Shown here one piece after another: positions 29,628 to 38,306 of a stretch of DNA of 64,000 bases. Origin of the DNA: Deltaproteobacteria bacterium. Its GTDB lineage: Bacteria > Desulfobacterota > Binatia > HRBIN30 > CADEER01. The stretch covers positions 1 through 64,000 of the forward strand of contig JAJCZJ010000085.1 of NCBI GenBank assembly GCA_029262455.1, read 5' to 3'. The position numbers were made by a program, and so were the translations under genes. Under the pieces are notes generated by a model. The model was not told the DNA's origin and ran no database searches. It was given only the letters and a program-made list of their open reading frames with translations. Within the stretch, counting starts at the first letter, position 1; every line of letters starts with the position of its first letter.

Positions 29628-30470
29628 TCACCGACTCGCAATGTCGGCAATCATTCCCACCGACGGCATCATCACCGCAGGGAAACGGCGACGGTAAGCA
29701 CCGTGGAGATCCATCACCCTGTCGACGTATTCGACCACACTGCGGCCCTGGGCGAAGCCGTAGGCCAACTCCTCGTAGACTGCAGGCTGCTCCATCAGAG
29801 GCACCACCGAGGCTACAGAGCCCTCCCAGGAGAGCGGCGGATACCCGAGGTCCGCCGCCAGCGCACGCGCGTCACGCAAGTGCCCTGGCCCCATATTGTA
29901 GGCCGCCAACATCATGGCGGTTCGGTCCGGCGAGGTAGCTCCTGGAAACGCGGCTCGCATCGCCGCCAAATAGCGCACTCCGGCCTTTATATTGGAATCC
30001 GGGTCGTCGTACGGAAAAACCCCCACCTCGCGCGCCGCCTCTTCCTTCACCTGCATCAGCCCGAACGCCCCGGCAGTACTCAAGGCACCAGGCATGAAGG
30101 CTGACTCAACGGAAATCACCGCCGCGACCAGACGCCAGTCGATCGACTCCTCGTCGGCATAGGTCCCGATCGAGTCGGCGTACAGCGCCAATCGATCGAG
30201 GCGCAGATCGCCCCATTCACCATCGGCCATACCCGCCCCGGAAAGCGCCGTGCGGTCTACGACGACTCCGTCCACCTCGATGCGCCAACCATCAACGCCG
30301 ACCGCCCATTCTGTCGCAGGCATTGCCGGCGGAGGAGAAAGTGGCGCCACTTCCGCCACCGTGGTCTCCGAGCGGCGGTTGTCACCGCCGCGCACGGCAA
30401 AGACAACCAGGGTGGCCAACACCACGAAGCCCAGGACAAGCCGCAATCCGGCGGCGCCACTGTTTGACAT
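29628..30470 (-). CDS. Lytic transglycosylase (SLT domain, membrane-anchored)
   Basis: 280 aa with one N-terminal membrane helix (about residues 9-26) and an SLT fold. The catalytic Glu is about 122 in VAAVISVESAFMPGALS, followed by GAFGLMQV and MMLAAYNMGPGH, the classic three motifs. It cleaves the glycan strands of peptidoglycan in the periplasm. It points away from the TetR gene, with about 50 bases between the two starts, and is convergent with clpB. Confidence 0.92.
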   Translation of the reverse strand: MSNSGAAGLRLVLGFVVLATLVVFAVRGGDNRRSETTVAEVAPLSPPPAMPATEWAVGVDGWRIEVDGVVVDRTALSGAGMADGEWGDLRLDRLALYADSIGTYADEESIDWRLVAAVISVESAFMPGALSTAGAFGLMQVKEEAAREVGVFPYDDPDSNIKAGVRYLAAMRAAFPGATSPDRTAMMLAAYNMGPGHLRDARALAADLGYPPLSWEGSVASVVPLMEQPAVYEELAYGFAQGRSVVEYVDRVMDLHGAYRRRFPAVMMPSVGMIADIASR

Positions 30471-30522
30471 CGACTTCAGCTTTCCTCTACGGGTATTGGC
30501 GTTGACAGGGCATGAGAAGACA

Positions 30523-31122
30523 GTGACTGAGGCTTCGCCCCAGGGGAATCGAACCCGAGACAGAATTCTGGCAACCGCCGCGAGGCTTTTTTCTCAGCAC
30601 GGGTACGACCATACACCTCTGTCACTCGTAGCTCGGGAAGCCGAGGTCAGCAAGGCGCTAATCCTCTGGCATTTCGAGTCGAAACAGGATCTCTTCCGCG
30701 CCGCGCTGGGCCGGACGCTCGAGCCGTACTACATCGATGTCGGTGATATCGGCTCGCTCGACGAATACGAGCAGATCAAGCGGCTCGTCGATCTATATTT
30801 CAAGTTCGTTCGAGCCAACGGGTACTCAGTGCGCTTCATCCTCGACATGATGGTCAGCGAGTCGGCCCCAGACGAGGTCACCAGCCACGTCAACCGACTC
30901 TATTCCTTGTTTCGAGAAATGCTCACCAAAGCCATCACCCAAGGTCGTGACAACGGCCGGTTTCGCTCCGATGTACGGCCGGATCTCGACGCTGCGCTCA
31001 TCCTGACGGCACTCGACGGGATCTTGATGGAGCAGTTTCTAAACCAGGCAACGCCGACCAACACTTCGGAAGAGCTCCTCGAGCATCTCAAGAATACAGC
31101 TCTCGAACGACTTCTCTCCTGA
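30523..31122 (+). CDS. TetR family transcriptional regulator
   Basis: About 199 aa. The N-terminal HTH is RDRILATAARLFSQHGYDHT followed by LSLVAREAEVSKALILWHF, a full TetR DNA-binding motif. The C-terminal ligand domain begins at DLFRAALGRTLEPYY. I chose GTG at 30523 because the usual leader of the family is short; TTG at 30502 or 30496 is possible. A long upstream extension in frame is rejected, as it overlaps the divergent lytic transglycosylase gene. The target is unknown; a divergent position suggests control of that gene or of itself. Confidence 0.88.
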   Translation: MTEASPQGNRTRDRILATAARLFSQHGYDHTPLSLVAREAEVSKALILWHFESKQDLFRAALGRTLEPYYIDVGDIGSLDEYEQIKRLVDLYFKFVRANGYSVRFILDMMVSESAPDEVTSHVNRLYSLFREMLTKAITQGRDNGRFRSDVRPDLDAALILTALDGILMEQFLNQATPTNTSEELLEHLKNTALERLLS

Positions 31123-31250
31123 CCCACCTCGATCGGGTTGAGACCAGGATGGGCGTTCACTCGGAAGATCAGTAGAACCCCGTACCCCAGGCACTAAAGT
31201 CCCATCAGGACGAACAGCTAAGTATTGGGAATTGTTACACTACAGCCGCA

Positions 31251-31284
31251 GCAAAACGCCGTTTGGCCGGTTTTGCCCTTTTTT
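31251..31284 (+). terminator. Rho-independent terminator after the TetR gene
   Basis: GCAAAAC at 31251-31257 pairs with GTTTTGC at 31269-31275, enclosing GCC-GTTT-GGC, and is followed by CCTTTTTT. An outer GCCGCA/TGCGGC pair (31245-31250 with 31288-31293) adds to the fold. It lies about 130 bases after the TetR stop. Confidence 0.8.
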
Positions 31285-31339
31285 ACTTGCGGCGGCTAAG
31301 GTCTAGCCCTATACTCCGCCGCCGGTGGGAAACCACCCC

Positions 31340-31367
31340 CACGGGGCGCCCCTAGGGGCGCCCCGTG
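31340..31367. repeat. Perfect 28-base GC-rich palindrome
   Basis: CACGGGGCGCCCCT joined directly to its own complement, without a spacer, so the DNA is fully self-complementary across 28 bases. It lies beyond the terminator of the TetR gene and downstream of nrdJ. It shares the GGGGCGC/GCGCCCC core with the hairpin at 29546. Confidence 0.85.
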
Positions 31368-31459
31368 CCGGCTCTCCACCCGGCCACCACACCACACCAC
31401 AATTCGAGGGCCCACTCCTCAACCCAACCCAACAACGCCCTCGAACCTTTCCAGCAGCT

Positions 31460-34195
31460 CTATGAGCACCCGCTCGTCGAGCCGCAATTGAGACATTTGT
31501 AGCAGCTGCCATTGCGGATCATGATGGCGCCACAGTCCGCGCAGCTTGGCGCGTCTGATTGTGGGCTAAAGCCCAGCGCCGCATTGGCGGCGTCGCTGAC
31601 CGCATCAACAATTCCCTCAGCGATCACGTCGCCTTCTTGGGGGTGAATGCCGGCAGCAGCGCGTTGATCGGAGTCGAGGAACTTCGACCCGAGAAAACGA
31701 AAGACGTAGTCGATCAGAGACTTCGCGATCGGAATCTCCGGATTCTTCGTGAACCCAGACGGTTCGAAGCGGACATGGCTGAACTTGTTGACCAAGACAT
31801 CCAGGGGCACCCCATACTGCATTGCCATCGATGTCAGGATGCCAATCGTATCCATCAGCCCGGCGATCGTGCTCCCCTCCTTGGCGATCTTGATGAAGAT
31901 CTCGCCCGGGGTTCCATCCTCGTACATTCCGACGTGGATGTAGCCTTCGTGGCCAACGATATCGAACTTGTGACGCAGCGAACGACAATCCTGCGGCAGT
32001 TTCCGCCGCGTCGGCTTTGCTTCCGGCGTCGCGCCGCGCTTAGACTCCGTGGTCTCCGACCTAGAGGTATTGAGCGGTTGCGTCATCTTGCAACCGTCGC
32101 GGTAAATCGCGACTGCCTTCACGCCCAACCGCCACGCCTCGCGGTACGCATCCATGATCTCGTCGACCGTCGCATCGGTCGGCATATTGATCGTCTTCGA
32201 GATCGCACCCGAGATGAACGGCTGTACGGCACCCATCATTCGCAGATGGCCAAGAGGATGAATCGTACGCGTTCCGTTCGCCGCTTGGAACGCGCAATCG
32301 AAAACCGACAAGTCCTCGTCGCGCAGACCGGGTGCGCCTTCAATCGTGTCGTTGGTGGTGATGAAGTCGATGATCTCCTCGACCTCGGAACTCTCGTAGC
32401 CCAGTCTTCTCAACGCTCGAGGCACCGTGTTGTTGACGATCTTCAGCATTCCACCGCCAACTAGCTTCTTGTACTTGACTAGGGCGATATCGGGCTCGAC
32501 TCCGGTGGTGTCGCAATCCATCATGAAGGCGATGGTACCGGTCGGCGCCAAAACCGTTGCCTGCGAGTTGCGGAAGCCACTGGCCTGGCCCAACGAGTAA
32601 GCATCGTCCCAGGCGCCGCGCGCCGCCGTCAGCAAGTCCAGCGGAACATAGGCCGGATCGATCTTGTAGGCATGGCTACGATGCTTGCCGACGACTTCCT
32701 GCATCGGCTTAGCGTTGACTTCGTATCCCGAGAACGCACCCTTGTGCTCGGCAACGCGCGCCGACTGCGCGTACGCCTCTCCACACATCAGAGCGGTCAC
32801 TGCGCCCGCGTACTGCCGACCGGCCTCGGAATCGTACGGTAGACCGAGCGACATCAGCAAAGCACCGAGATTGGCGTAGCCTAGTCCGAGTTCGCGAAAC
32901 GCCTTGGCGTTCTCCGTGATCTTCTCTGTCGGGTAGCTCGACTTGTCCACGACGATGTCCTGCGCCGTAATGACGACATCGACCGAGTGACGGAACGCGT
33001 CACTGTCGAAGTCCCCCGCTTCGCTGATGAACTTGAGTAGATTGAGCGATGCGAGGTTGCACGCCGAATCGTCGAGGTGCATGTACTCGGAACATGGATT
33101 CGAGGCGTTGATCCGCCCGCTGTTGGGACACGTGTGCCACGCGTTGATCGTCGAGTCGAACTGCATCCCCGGGTCACCACATAGGTGCGTCGCTTCGGCA
33201 ATCTCGCGCAACAGCGCACGTGCCGAAAACGTGTCCGCCACTGACCCATCCATCACGTATCGGGTACTCCACGGCTTGTCGTCTTCGACCGCTTGCATGA
33301 ACTCGTCACTGGCCCGAACCGAGTTGTTGGCGTTTTGAAAGAAGACCGAACCATACGCCGGACCGTCGAGTGACGAATCGTAGCCCGCTTCGATCAGCGC
33401 CCACGCCTTGGCTTCCTCTTCAGACTTGCAGCGCACGAACTCGAGAATGTCGGGATGCTCCGTGTCAAGGATGACCATCTTCGCGGCGCGCCGCGTCTTG
33501 CCACCAGACTTGATGACACCCGCCGATGCGTCGGCTGCCTTCATGAAGGAAACCGGTCCCGAAGCCGTGCCTCCGCCAGCGAGGTGCTCCTTCGAAGAGC
33601 GAATCTTCGACAAGTTGACCCCCGAGCCAGATCCGCCTTTGAAAATGACTCCCTCGTTGCGATACCAGCCCAAGATCGAATCCATCGTGTCTTCGACCGA
33701 AAGAATGAAACATGCCGAACACTGCGGATGGGCCTCAATGCCGACGTTGAACCAAACCGGGCTATTGAACGATACCTTCTGATGCAGCAACAGGTGCTTG
33801 AGCTCATTCGAAAAGGCGTCGGCATCCTCTTCGGACGCGAAGTAGCCCTGCTGGTCGCCCCAGCCGCGGATCGTGTTGACGACGCGACCGATCATTTGGC
33901 GCACGCTCTTCTCGCGTTCAGGCTTGCCTAGGGCGCCGCGAAAGTACTTGGAGACGACGACGTTGGTCGCGAGTTGCGACCAGGCTTCCGGGATCTCGAC
34001 ATCGCGCTGCTCGAAAACCGTATTGCCTTTTTCGTCCTGGATGACCGCGTTGCGCGTGCTCCATTCGACCTCGTCAAACGGATCCGACCCCGGAGTCGAG
34101 AAGAGACGGGTGATCTGAACACCGCCAGCTTTCGCCTGTTCTTCGCCTGCCGGCTGGCTCGCCTCTTTCGTCCGCTTTGTCGCGCGTTCTGCCAT
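31460..34195 (-). CDS. nrdJ: Adenosylcobalamin-dependent (class II) ribonucleotide reductase
   Basis: About 911 aa. It makes deoxynucleotides using B12. Motifs include LLLHQKVSFNSPVWFNVG, CSACFILSVEDTMDSIL, FKGGSGSGVNLSKIRS, the catalytic INASNPCSEYMHLDDSACN and LAPTGTIAFMMDCDTTG. The C-terminus ends in zinc-finger-like Cys pairs, CADCGAI and CYKCLNCGSTSGCS, which may supply the redox thiols. GGAGG seven bases before ATG 34195 fixes the start; the frame also opens with GTG and TTG just upstream. No cobalamin riboswitch was recognised; an inverted repeat at 34256-34270 may serve as a regulator site. Confidence 0.95.
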   Translation of the reverse strand: MAERATKRTKEASQPAGEEQAKAGGVQITRLFSTPGSDPFDEVEWSTRNAVIQDEKGNTVFEQRDVEIPEAWSQLATNVVVSKYFRGALGKPEREKSVRQMIGRVVNTIRGWGDQQGYFASEEDADAFSNELKHLLLHQKVSFNSPVWFNVGIEAHPQCSACFILSVEDTMDSILGWYRNEGVIFKGGSGSGVNLSKIRSSKEHLAGGGTASGPVSFMKAADASAGVIKSGGKTRRAAKMVILDTEHPDILEFVRCKSEEEAKAWALIEAGYDSSLDGPAYGSVFFQNANNSVRASDEFMQAVEDDKPWSTRYVMDGSVADTFSARALLREIAEATHLCGDPGMQFDSTINAWHTCPNSGRINASNPCSEYMHLDDSACNLASLNLLKFISEAGDFDSDAFRHSVDVVITAQDIVVDKSSYPTEKITENAKAFRELGLGYANLGALLMSLGLPYDSEAGRQYAGAVTALMCGEAYAQSARVAEHKGAFSGYEVNAKPMQEVVGKHRSHAYKIDPAYVPLDLLTAARGAWDDAYSLGQASGFRNSQATVLAPTGTIAFMMDCDTTGVEPDIALVKYKKLVGGGMLKIVNNTVPRALRRLGYESSEVEEIIDFITTNDTIEGAPGLRDEDLSVFDCAFQAANGTRTIHPLGHLRMMGAVQPFISGAISKTINMPTDATVDEIMDAYREAWRLGVKAVAIYRDGCKMTQPLNTSRSETTESKRGATPEAKPTRRKLPQDCRSLRHKFDIVGHEGYIHVGMYEDGTPGEIFIKIAKEGSTIAGLMDTIGILTSMAMQYGVPLDVLVNKFSHVRFEPSGFTKNPEIPIAKSLIDYVFRFLGSKFLDSDQRAAAGIHPQEGDVIAEGIVDAVSDAANAALGFSPQSDAPSCADCGAIMIRNGSCYKCLNCGSTSGCS

Positions 34196-34255
34196 CAACA
34201 CCCCTCCCCATTACACTCGCAGGTATCCACATATCGTAGCGCGGTGGAGTCCCGA

Positions 34256-34270
34256 CCCACAAGATGTGGG
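34256..34270. promoter_or_regulatory. Inverted repeat upstream of nrdJ, NrdR-box-like
   Basis: CCCACA-AGA-TGTGGG, a perfect 6-3-6 inverted repeat, lies about 60 bases upstream of the nrdJ start. It partly resembles NrdR boxes, which usually come in pairs. A much weaker TCCACATATCGTAG sits about 31 bases nearer the gene. Spacing fits, but the match to the consensus is imperfect. Confidence 0.3.
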
Positions 34271-34405
34271 GGTATGAGATACAATCGTCGCGGCCTGGCT
34301 GTCAAGAACAAAGTGAACGTCCAACCCGCCGATCGGACCGAGTCGACCGAACAGAATGTTCATTCACCCCTGTCTGAGCAAGGTTCGCGGCCTTTCCGCC
34401 ACCGC

Positions 34406-34429
34406 CGCAAAAATGTAAGATTTTTTGCG
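34406..34429 (+). promoter_or_regulatory. Hairpin immediately before the DciA-like start codon
   Basis: CGCAAAAA (34406-34413) pairs with TTTTTGCG (34422-34429), ending one base before the ATG at 34430. In RNA it would place the start codon at the base of a stem, and no Shine-Dalgarno is seen in between. A role in translation control is inference. Confidence 0.35.
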
Positions 34430-34876
34430 ATGGCCGGACAAAGACCAACGAGGGTCAACGAGACGCTCGAGCGAGTTCTGCAGCGCTACGACCCGCATCG
34501 ACGGATGAAAGCCTACAAGGTTTGGACCTTTTGGGCCGATGAGGTCGGGAAATCGGTCGCCGCCCACGCCGAGCCGGCCGGCTTTCGCGAAGGAGTGCTG
34601 TCGGTAAGGGTCGACAGCCCGACCTGGATGCAAGAACTCCAGTTCCAGAAGGAAAGTATGCGCGACCGCCTCAACCAGCGCCTCGGCGAACCGCTGATCC
34701 GAGACATCTATTTCGTCTCGGGCGGCAAGATCCAAAAGGCGCCCGAAAAACAGGAAATCGTCAGGACCGCGCCCAAGGCCAAACCCGCCGCAATGCCGCG
34801 AATCCGCGACGCTGAGCTCGCCGACGTCTTCGGTAGATTGGCGCAAGCCCAAGCGAAGAACCGGCGCCGCGACTAA
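34430..34876 (+). CDS. DUF721/DciA-like protein
   Basis: 148 aa with the DUF721 fold. VNETLERVLQRYDPHRRMKA is followed by VWTFWADEVGKSVAAHAEP, the strand GVLSVRVDSPTWMQELQFQK and a Lys/Pro-rich tail. DUF721 includes DciA, a loader of the DnaB helicase, and small RNA-binding-like proteins. The long in-frame N-terminal extension to 33974 lies antisense to nrdJ and is rejected. The start at 34430 fits the conserved region but lacks a clear ribosome-binding site. It is divergent from nrdJ, a plausible functional pairing around DNA replication. Confidence 0.8.
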   Translation: MAGQRPTRVNETLERVLQRYDPHRRMKAYKVWTFWADEVGKSVAAHAEPAGFREGVLSVRVDSPTWMQELQFQKESMRDRLNQRLGEPLIRDIYFVSGGKIQKAPEKQEIVRTAPKAKPAAMPRIRDAELADVFGRLAQAQAKNRRRD

Positions 34877-35017
34877 GACCGCAGCGCACGCGCTCCAATC
34901 GCCGCCGGCGCAGAAGTATCTCCCTCCAGGAACTCGACAAGCAAGCACCACTCCGCACTTGACGGCCTCTCGGATTTCTGGGAAAAAATCTAGACGATCT
35001 GGATTATTTAGAATCTC

Positions 35018-35257
35018 ATGGACTGGCAACTTTCAGAAGCGAAGAATCGATTCAGCGAGCTTGTGCGACGCGCTCTCGCTGAAGGGCCGCAGCGCATTCG
35101 CCGCCGCCACGACTCGGTGGTCGTCATGTCGGAAAAGGACTTCCAAGAACTGACCGGTACAAGGCTAGGGTTTGTCGATTTTCTACGCCAAGCACCTGAC
35201 TTGTCCACTATCGACCTCGCCCGCGATCCATCCTCAATGCGGGATCCCGAGCTTTGA
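35018..35257 (+). CDS. Phd/YefM-type antitoxin
   Basis: 79-aa protein starting MDWQLSEAKNRFSELVRRAL, which is a Phd/YefM N-terminal fold. The partner-binding tail ends in PDLSTIDLARDPSSMRDPE. Its stop overlaps the TTG start of the PIN toxin gene (TTGA), typical of translational coupling in toxin-antitoxin pairs. An A/T-rich stretch just upstream (about 34980-35015) may be its operator. Confidence 0.88.
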   Translation: MDWQLSEAKNRFSELVRRALAEGPQRIRRRHDSVVVMSEKDFQELTGTRLGFVDFLRQAPDLSTIDLARDPSSMRDPEL

Positions 35258-35676
35258 GAGTCTTGCTCGACACCTGCGTTCTCTCGGAACTCACCCGACC
35301 TCAGTCCCACGCCCCGGTCGTCGAAGCGATCGACAGCTTGCCCGATGAGAACCTGTTCGTCAGCGTTCTGACGCTCGGCGAAATAGCCAAGGGCATCGCG
35401 CTGCTCAACCAAACCAAGCGACGAAACAGCCTGCTCAATTGGCTTGTCAGCTTGCAGAGCGAGTACGCCGATAGGATCCTCGATGTCGACACCGACACAG
35501 CAAAGATCTGGGGCGAGCTGACAGCTGCCGCCAAAAAGAAGGGCTGCGCCGTTGGCGCAGTCGATGGCCTGATCGCCGCAACCGCCCGCCGCCACGGCCT
35601 CCACATCATGACTCGCAATGTGTCCGACTTCGAGCCGACGGGAGCGCTTCTGATCAACCCCTGGGAAAAGGGCTGA
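35254..35676 (+). CDS. PIN-domain toxin (VapC/FitB-like RNase)
   Basis: 140-aa PIN RNase starting TTG. Acidic residues of the active site are visible: RVLLDTCVLSELTRPQ, the internal SVLTLGEIAKGI Glu, AVDGLIAATA and a late TRNVSDFE Asp. These match VapC/FitB toxins, which cut tRNA or other RNA. It overlaps the Phd-type antitoxin by four bases, a known Phd-PIN combination. It ends about 45 bases before the 3' end of the RNase D gene on the opposite strand. Confidence 0.9.
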   Translation: MRVLLDTCVLSELTRPQSHAPVVEAIDSLPDENLFVSVLTLGEIAKGIALLNQTKRRNSLLNWLVSLQSEYADRILDVDTDTAKIWGELTAAAKKKGCAVGAVDGLIAATARRHGLHIMTRNVSDFEPTGALLINPWEKG

Positions 35677-35723
35677 GGGGAAACGGCGTCCTGCGAACCG
35701 CAGCCACCCGCCTCGGGTTGGTT

Positions 35724-36959
35724 TTACTTCGGCGCCGCGGCCGTAGACTTGCGGCCGCGCACGCGCAAACGGCGCGTCGAGGGATCGACCGAAACCGTCG
35801 CCTTGCCCTCGAGCACGGATACCAGGTGCGCGCCGACGATTTGCTGGCGCCAGCCCTGCATCAGGCGCAGCTCGTGCACGCCGTCGCCTTGGTTGTGGCG
35901 AGCGGCGAGCCGCTGCAGCTCGGCTTGGGTTGCCAACATCGTCGCCGACACCGAGTGCTCGTCGGCAAATTGTCGTACGACCGACTGCAACAACTCCACT
36001 ACGCCAGGCGCCGCCGAAGGCCCTTGCGACGGCTGCGGCTGCGGCCACTCTTCCTTGGGTAACGCTAGAGCTGCTTGGACGCGTTCGATCACAGCCTCGG
36101 CTTGCCGTTCGACCTCGCGCGAACGCACTGCCCGCAAACCGCGCAGGCCGCTGACCGCCGTCGGCGCCTTACGCGATATTTCGACCAACGCCTCATCGCG
36201 CGCGACACTGACACGAGGCTTGTTGCGCTCGCGTGCCAAATGCTCGCGCCAGGCGGCCAGTTCGCGCAACACCGCCAAGCCTTTCGGGCGTAGCGAACCG
36301 CGACCGCGCACCCGCAGGTAGGCCTCCTCGGGCTCGACCGTCAGACCGCGCGACTGCTTCTCAAAACGTGCGCATTCTTCCTTGACCCAGTCCCAGCGCT
36401 CCAGCTCGGTCAGCCGCGCCCGCAGCTTCTCGTAGAGCGGCAGCAGATAACGCACATCGTCGACCGCGTAGGAAACCTGGGCCTTGGTCAAAGGACGCCG
36501 CGACCAATCGGACAGCGTCTCACTCTTCTCCAGCGTAACTCCGAGGAGCTTCTCGAGCAGCTGTGCGTACCCAACCTGTGCTCCGTAACCAGCCAGCGCG
36601 GAGGCAATCTGTGTGTCGATCACCGGCTTCGGCAGTTGGCCGGTAATACTCTCGAACAACTCGACGTCCTGCTGCGCCGCGTGCAGCACCTTCTGGATAC
36701 GTCGGTTGGCGAGGAGCTCGAAGAACGGATCGAGCTTATCCACCGCTCGGCAGTCAATGATCGCCACCTGCTCGCGGCTCGCCACCTGGATGACTTCGAG
36801 CTTCGGGTAATACGTGCGCTCACCAACGAACTCCGTGTCGAGGGCGAATCGTCGAACCCCGGAGAGGTGCTCGCAGATCTGCCCTAAAGCCTTCGCATTA
36901 TCAACGTAGACAACAGGGAGCTCCTCGGGGGAGCTACTCTTGCGGGTCCGGCTGCTCAA
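35724..36959 (-). CDS. rnd: Ribonuclease D
   Basis: 3'-5' exoribonuclease of about 411 aa. DEDD motifs are RFALDTEFVGER, KVLHAAQQDVELF, and QVSYAVDDVRYLLPLYEKL (Tyr-x3-Asp). An HRDC domain follows with LRELAAWREHLARERNKPR and VSGLRGLRAVRSREVE. The frame continues into the end of the neighbouring EgtD gene, so a downstream TTG at 36959 is the likeliest start; there is no strong ribosome-binding site and ATG at 37031 remains possible. Ala/Pro-rich tail beyond the HRDC. Confidence 0.88.
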   Translation of the reverse strand: MSSRTRKSSSPEELPVVYVDNAKALGQICEHLSGVRRFALDTEFVGERTYYPKLEVIQVASREQVAIIDCRAVDKLDPFFELLANRRIQKVLHAAQQDVELFESITGQLPKPVIDTQIASALAGYGAQVGYAQLLEKLLGVTLEKSETLSDWSRRPLTKAQVSYAVDDVRYLLPLYEKLRARLTELERWDWVKEECARFEKQSRGLTVEPEEAYLRVRGRGSLRPKGLAVLRELAAWREHLARERNKPRVSVARDEALVEISRKAPTAVSGLRGLRAVRSREVERQAEAVIERVQAALALPKEEWPQPQPSQGPSAAPGVVELLQSVVRQFADEHSVSATMLATQAELQRLAARHNQGDGVHELRLMQGWRQQIVGAHLVSVLEGKATVSVDPSTRRLRVRGRKSTAAAPK

Positions 36960-36972
36960 GGTGGCCAGAGAG

Positions 36973-38010
36973 CTACACGACCGGGCCGGCAAGCGCCAGC
37001 GCGAGGCCAAAATACCCGTTTTCCGGCTCATACCACCGGTCAGGAGCGAATCCGCCAGACCGCAATAGGGTCTCGGCGCGGCTGCGAGTGAACTTGCGAC
37101 TGATTTCAGTCCGCACCGACTCACCCGCGGCAAAGTTCACCGATAAATCGGCCCCTTCGATACGAACCTCTTGGCGGCGCGTCGGCCGCAGGTGCATTTC
37201 AATCTGAGACTCGCGCTCGTTGAAGAACGCTTCGTGCTCAAAAGCGGCGACGTCAAAGTCCGCGTCGAGTTCGCGATTGATCACGTTCAGGACATTGAGA
37301 TTGAAGCGCGCCGTGACCCCGGCAGCGTCATTGTAGGCAGCATTCAGAACTTCGGTCGCTTTGACCAGGTCAAAGCCGATCAAGAACGCATCCCCTTCTG
37401 CCAGCTGGCCTCGCACGGCGCGCAGAAACTGCCGCGCTTGGATATCCGAGAAGTTGCCAATGGTGCTGCCGAGAAACGCGACCATCCGGTCCTGCGATGG
37501 CGGCAAGTGGCGCAGATGGTGCTCGTAGTCCCCAACAATGCCGTGAACCTGGAGCGCTGGATATGCCAACGCGAGGGCGTTGGCGCTGCCGCGCAGCATC
37601 TCCTCCGCTACGTCCACCGGGACATAGCTCGGGTCGTTGGCACTGCCGACGAGCGCGTCGAGCAATGTACGGGTCTTGCGCGAGGCACCGCTGCCGAGCT
37701 CGACCAACTGCTCCGGCTGATACCTGTCGATCAGATCACCCGCGATCTCCACTAAGAGCGCATCTTCGGTTCTCGTCGGATAGTACTCCGGCTGATCGCA
37801 AATCTCGTCAAAAAGCTGCGCACCTACTTCATCGTATAGATACTTCGGCGGCAGCGTCTTCGGAAATCCACTCAGACCACGTCGTACATCGGCGATCATC
37901 GCCTCGCGGCGGTCGCCAAGAGTGTAGGCATCAACACGCAGCCCTGCCGCCGCCAAATCACGGCCACGGCCTAGCCGGTCACTTTCCTGTTTTCGTCGTA
38001 TCTGGCCCAC
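36973..38010 (-). CDS. egtD: EgtD-type histidine N-alpha-methyltransferase
   Basis: About 345 aa. It matches the SAM-dependent enzyme that trimethylates histidine to hercynine in ergothioneine synthesis. Visible are GFPKTLPPKYLYDEVGAQLF, CDQPEYYPTRTEDALL, the SAM site VELGSGASRKTRTLLDAL, YVPVDVAEEML, and FLGSTIGNFSD. The open frame extends to 38298, but the first ~95 codons look random and overlap the divergent transporter gene, so I take GTG at 38010. No egtB gene is in the window, so the full pathway cannot be claimed. It is divergent from a betaine/EgtU-type ABC transporter. Confidence 0.85.
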   Translation of the reverse strand: MGQIRRKQESDRLGRGRDLAAAGLRVDAYTLGDRREAMIADVRRGLSGFPKTLPPKYLYDEVGAQLFDEICDQPEYYPTRTEDALLVEIAGDLIDRYQPEQLVELGSGASRKTRTLLDALVGSANDPSYVPVDVAEEMLRGSANALALAYPALQVHGIVGDYEHHLRHLPPSQDRMVAFLGSTIGNFSDIQARQFLRAVRGQLAEGDAFLIGFDLVKATEVLNAAYNDAAGVTARFNLNVLNVINRELDADFDVAAFEHEAFFNERESQIEMHLRPTRRQEVRIEGADLSVNFAAGESVRTEISRKFTRSRAETLLRSGGFAPDRWYEPENGYFGLALALAGPVV

Positions 38011-38306
38011 GGGGTCGCCTCTGGCGATTGAATTGCAGCCTTTCAAAACGAAGTCGGAACAGGGAAATCCAGCCCAAGAGCGCCAAGCGACCGCAGAAAG
38101 ACAATAGGCATGCGCCCCGGGCAGCGCAAGGGCGGCCCCTCTCTGTGCGCGACAACCCCGGCCGAGCCGGCAATTCGTACCGCCGGAAACAGTCTCCCTG
38201 AAATACTCCCAGCCGAGGCTCTGACACAGCATTCTGCTCTGATCGCCAACGGGTATCGCGGCGTTGCCGTGTCCTCGCGCCGCGATCTGTGGTTTCAATA
38301 CGCGCC

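Larger units (their letters stand above)
31123..31459. other. 337-base intergenic stretch with palindromes
   Basis: No gene is visible between the TetR and nrdJ 3' ends, which converge here. It holds the terminator at 31251-31284, a small GGTGG-GAAA-CCACC hairpin at 31324-31337, and a perfect palindrome at 31340-31367. The remainder is C-rich and unremarkable. Confidence 0.7.

Noticed and set aside
34196-34429. Cobalamin riboswitch upstream of nrdJ
   Set aside because: No B12-box-like core or long conserved fold could be recognised.
36960-37133. Long N-terminal extension of RNase D
   Set aside because: It overlaps the 3' end of the EgtD gene and does not resemble RNase D.
38011-38298. N-terminal extension of the EgtD-type frame
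   Set aside because: No similarity to the family N-terminus, and it runs into the start of the divergent ABC transporter gene.
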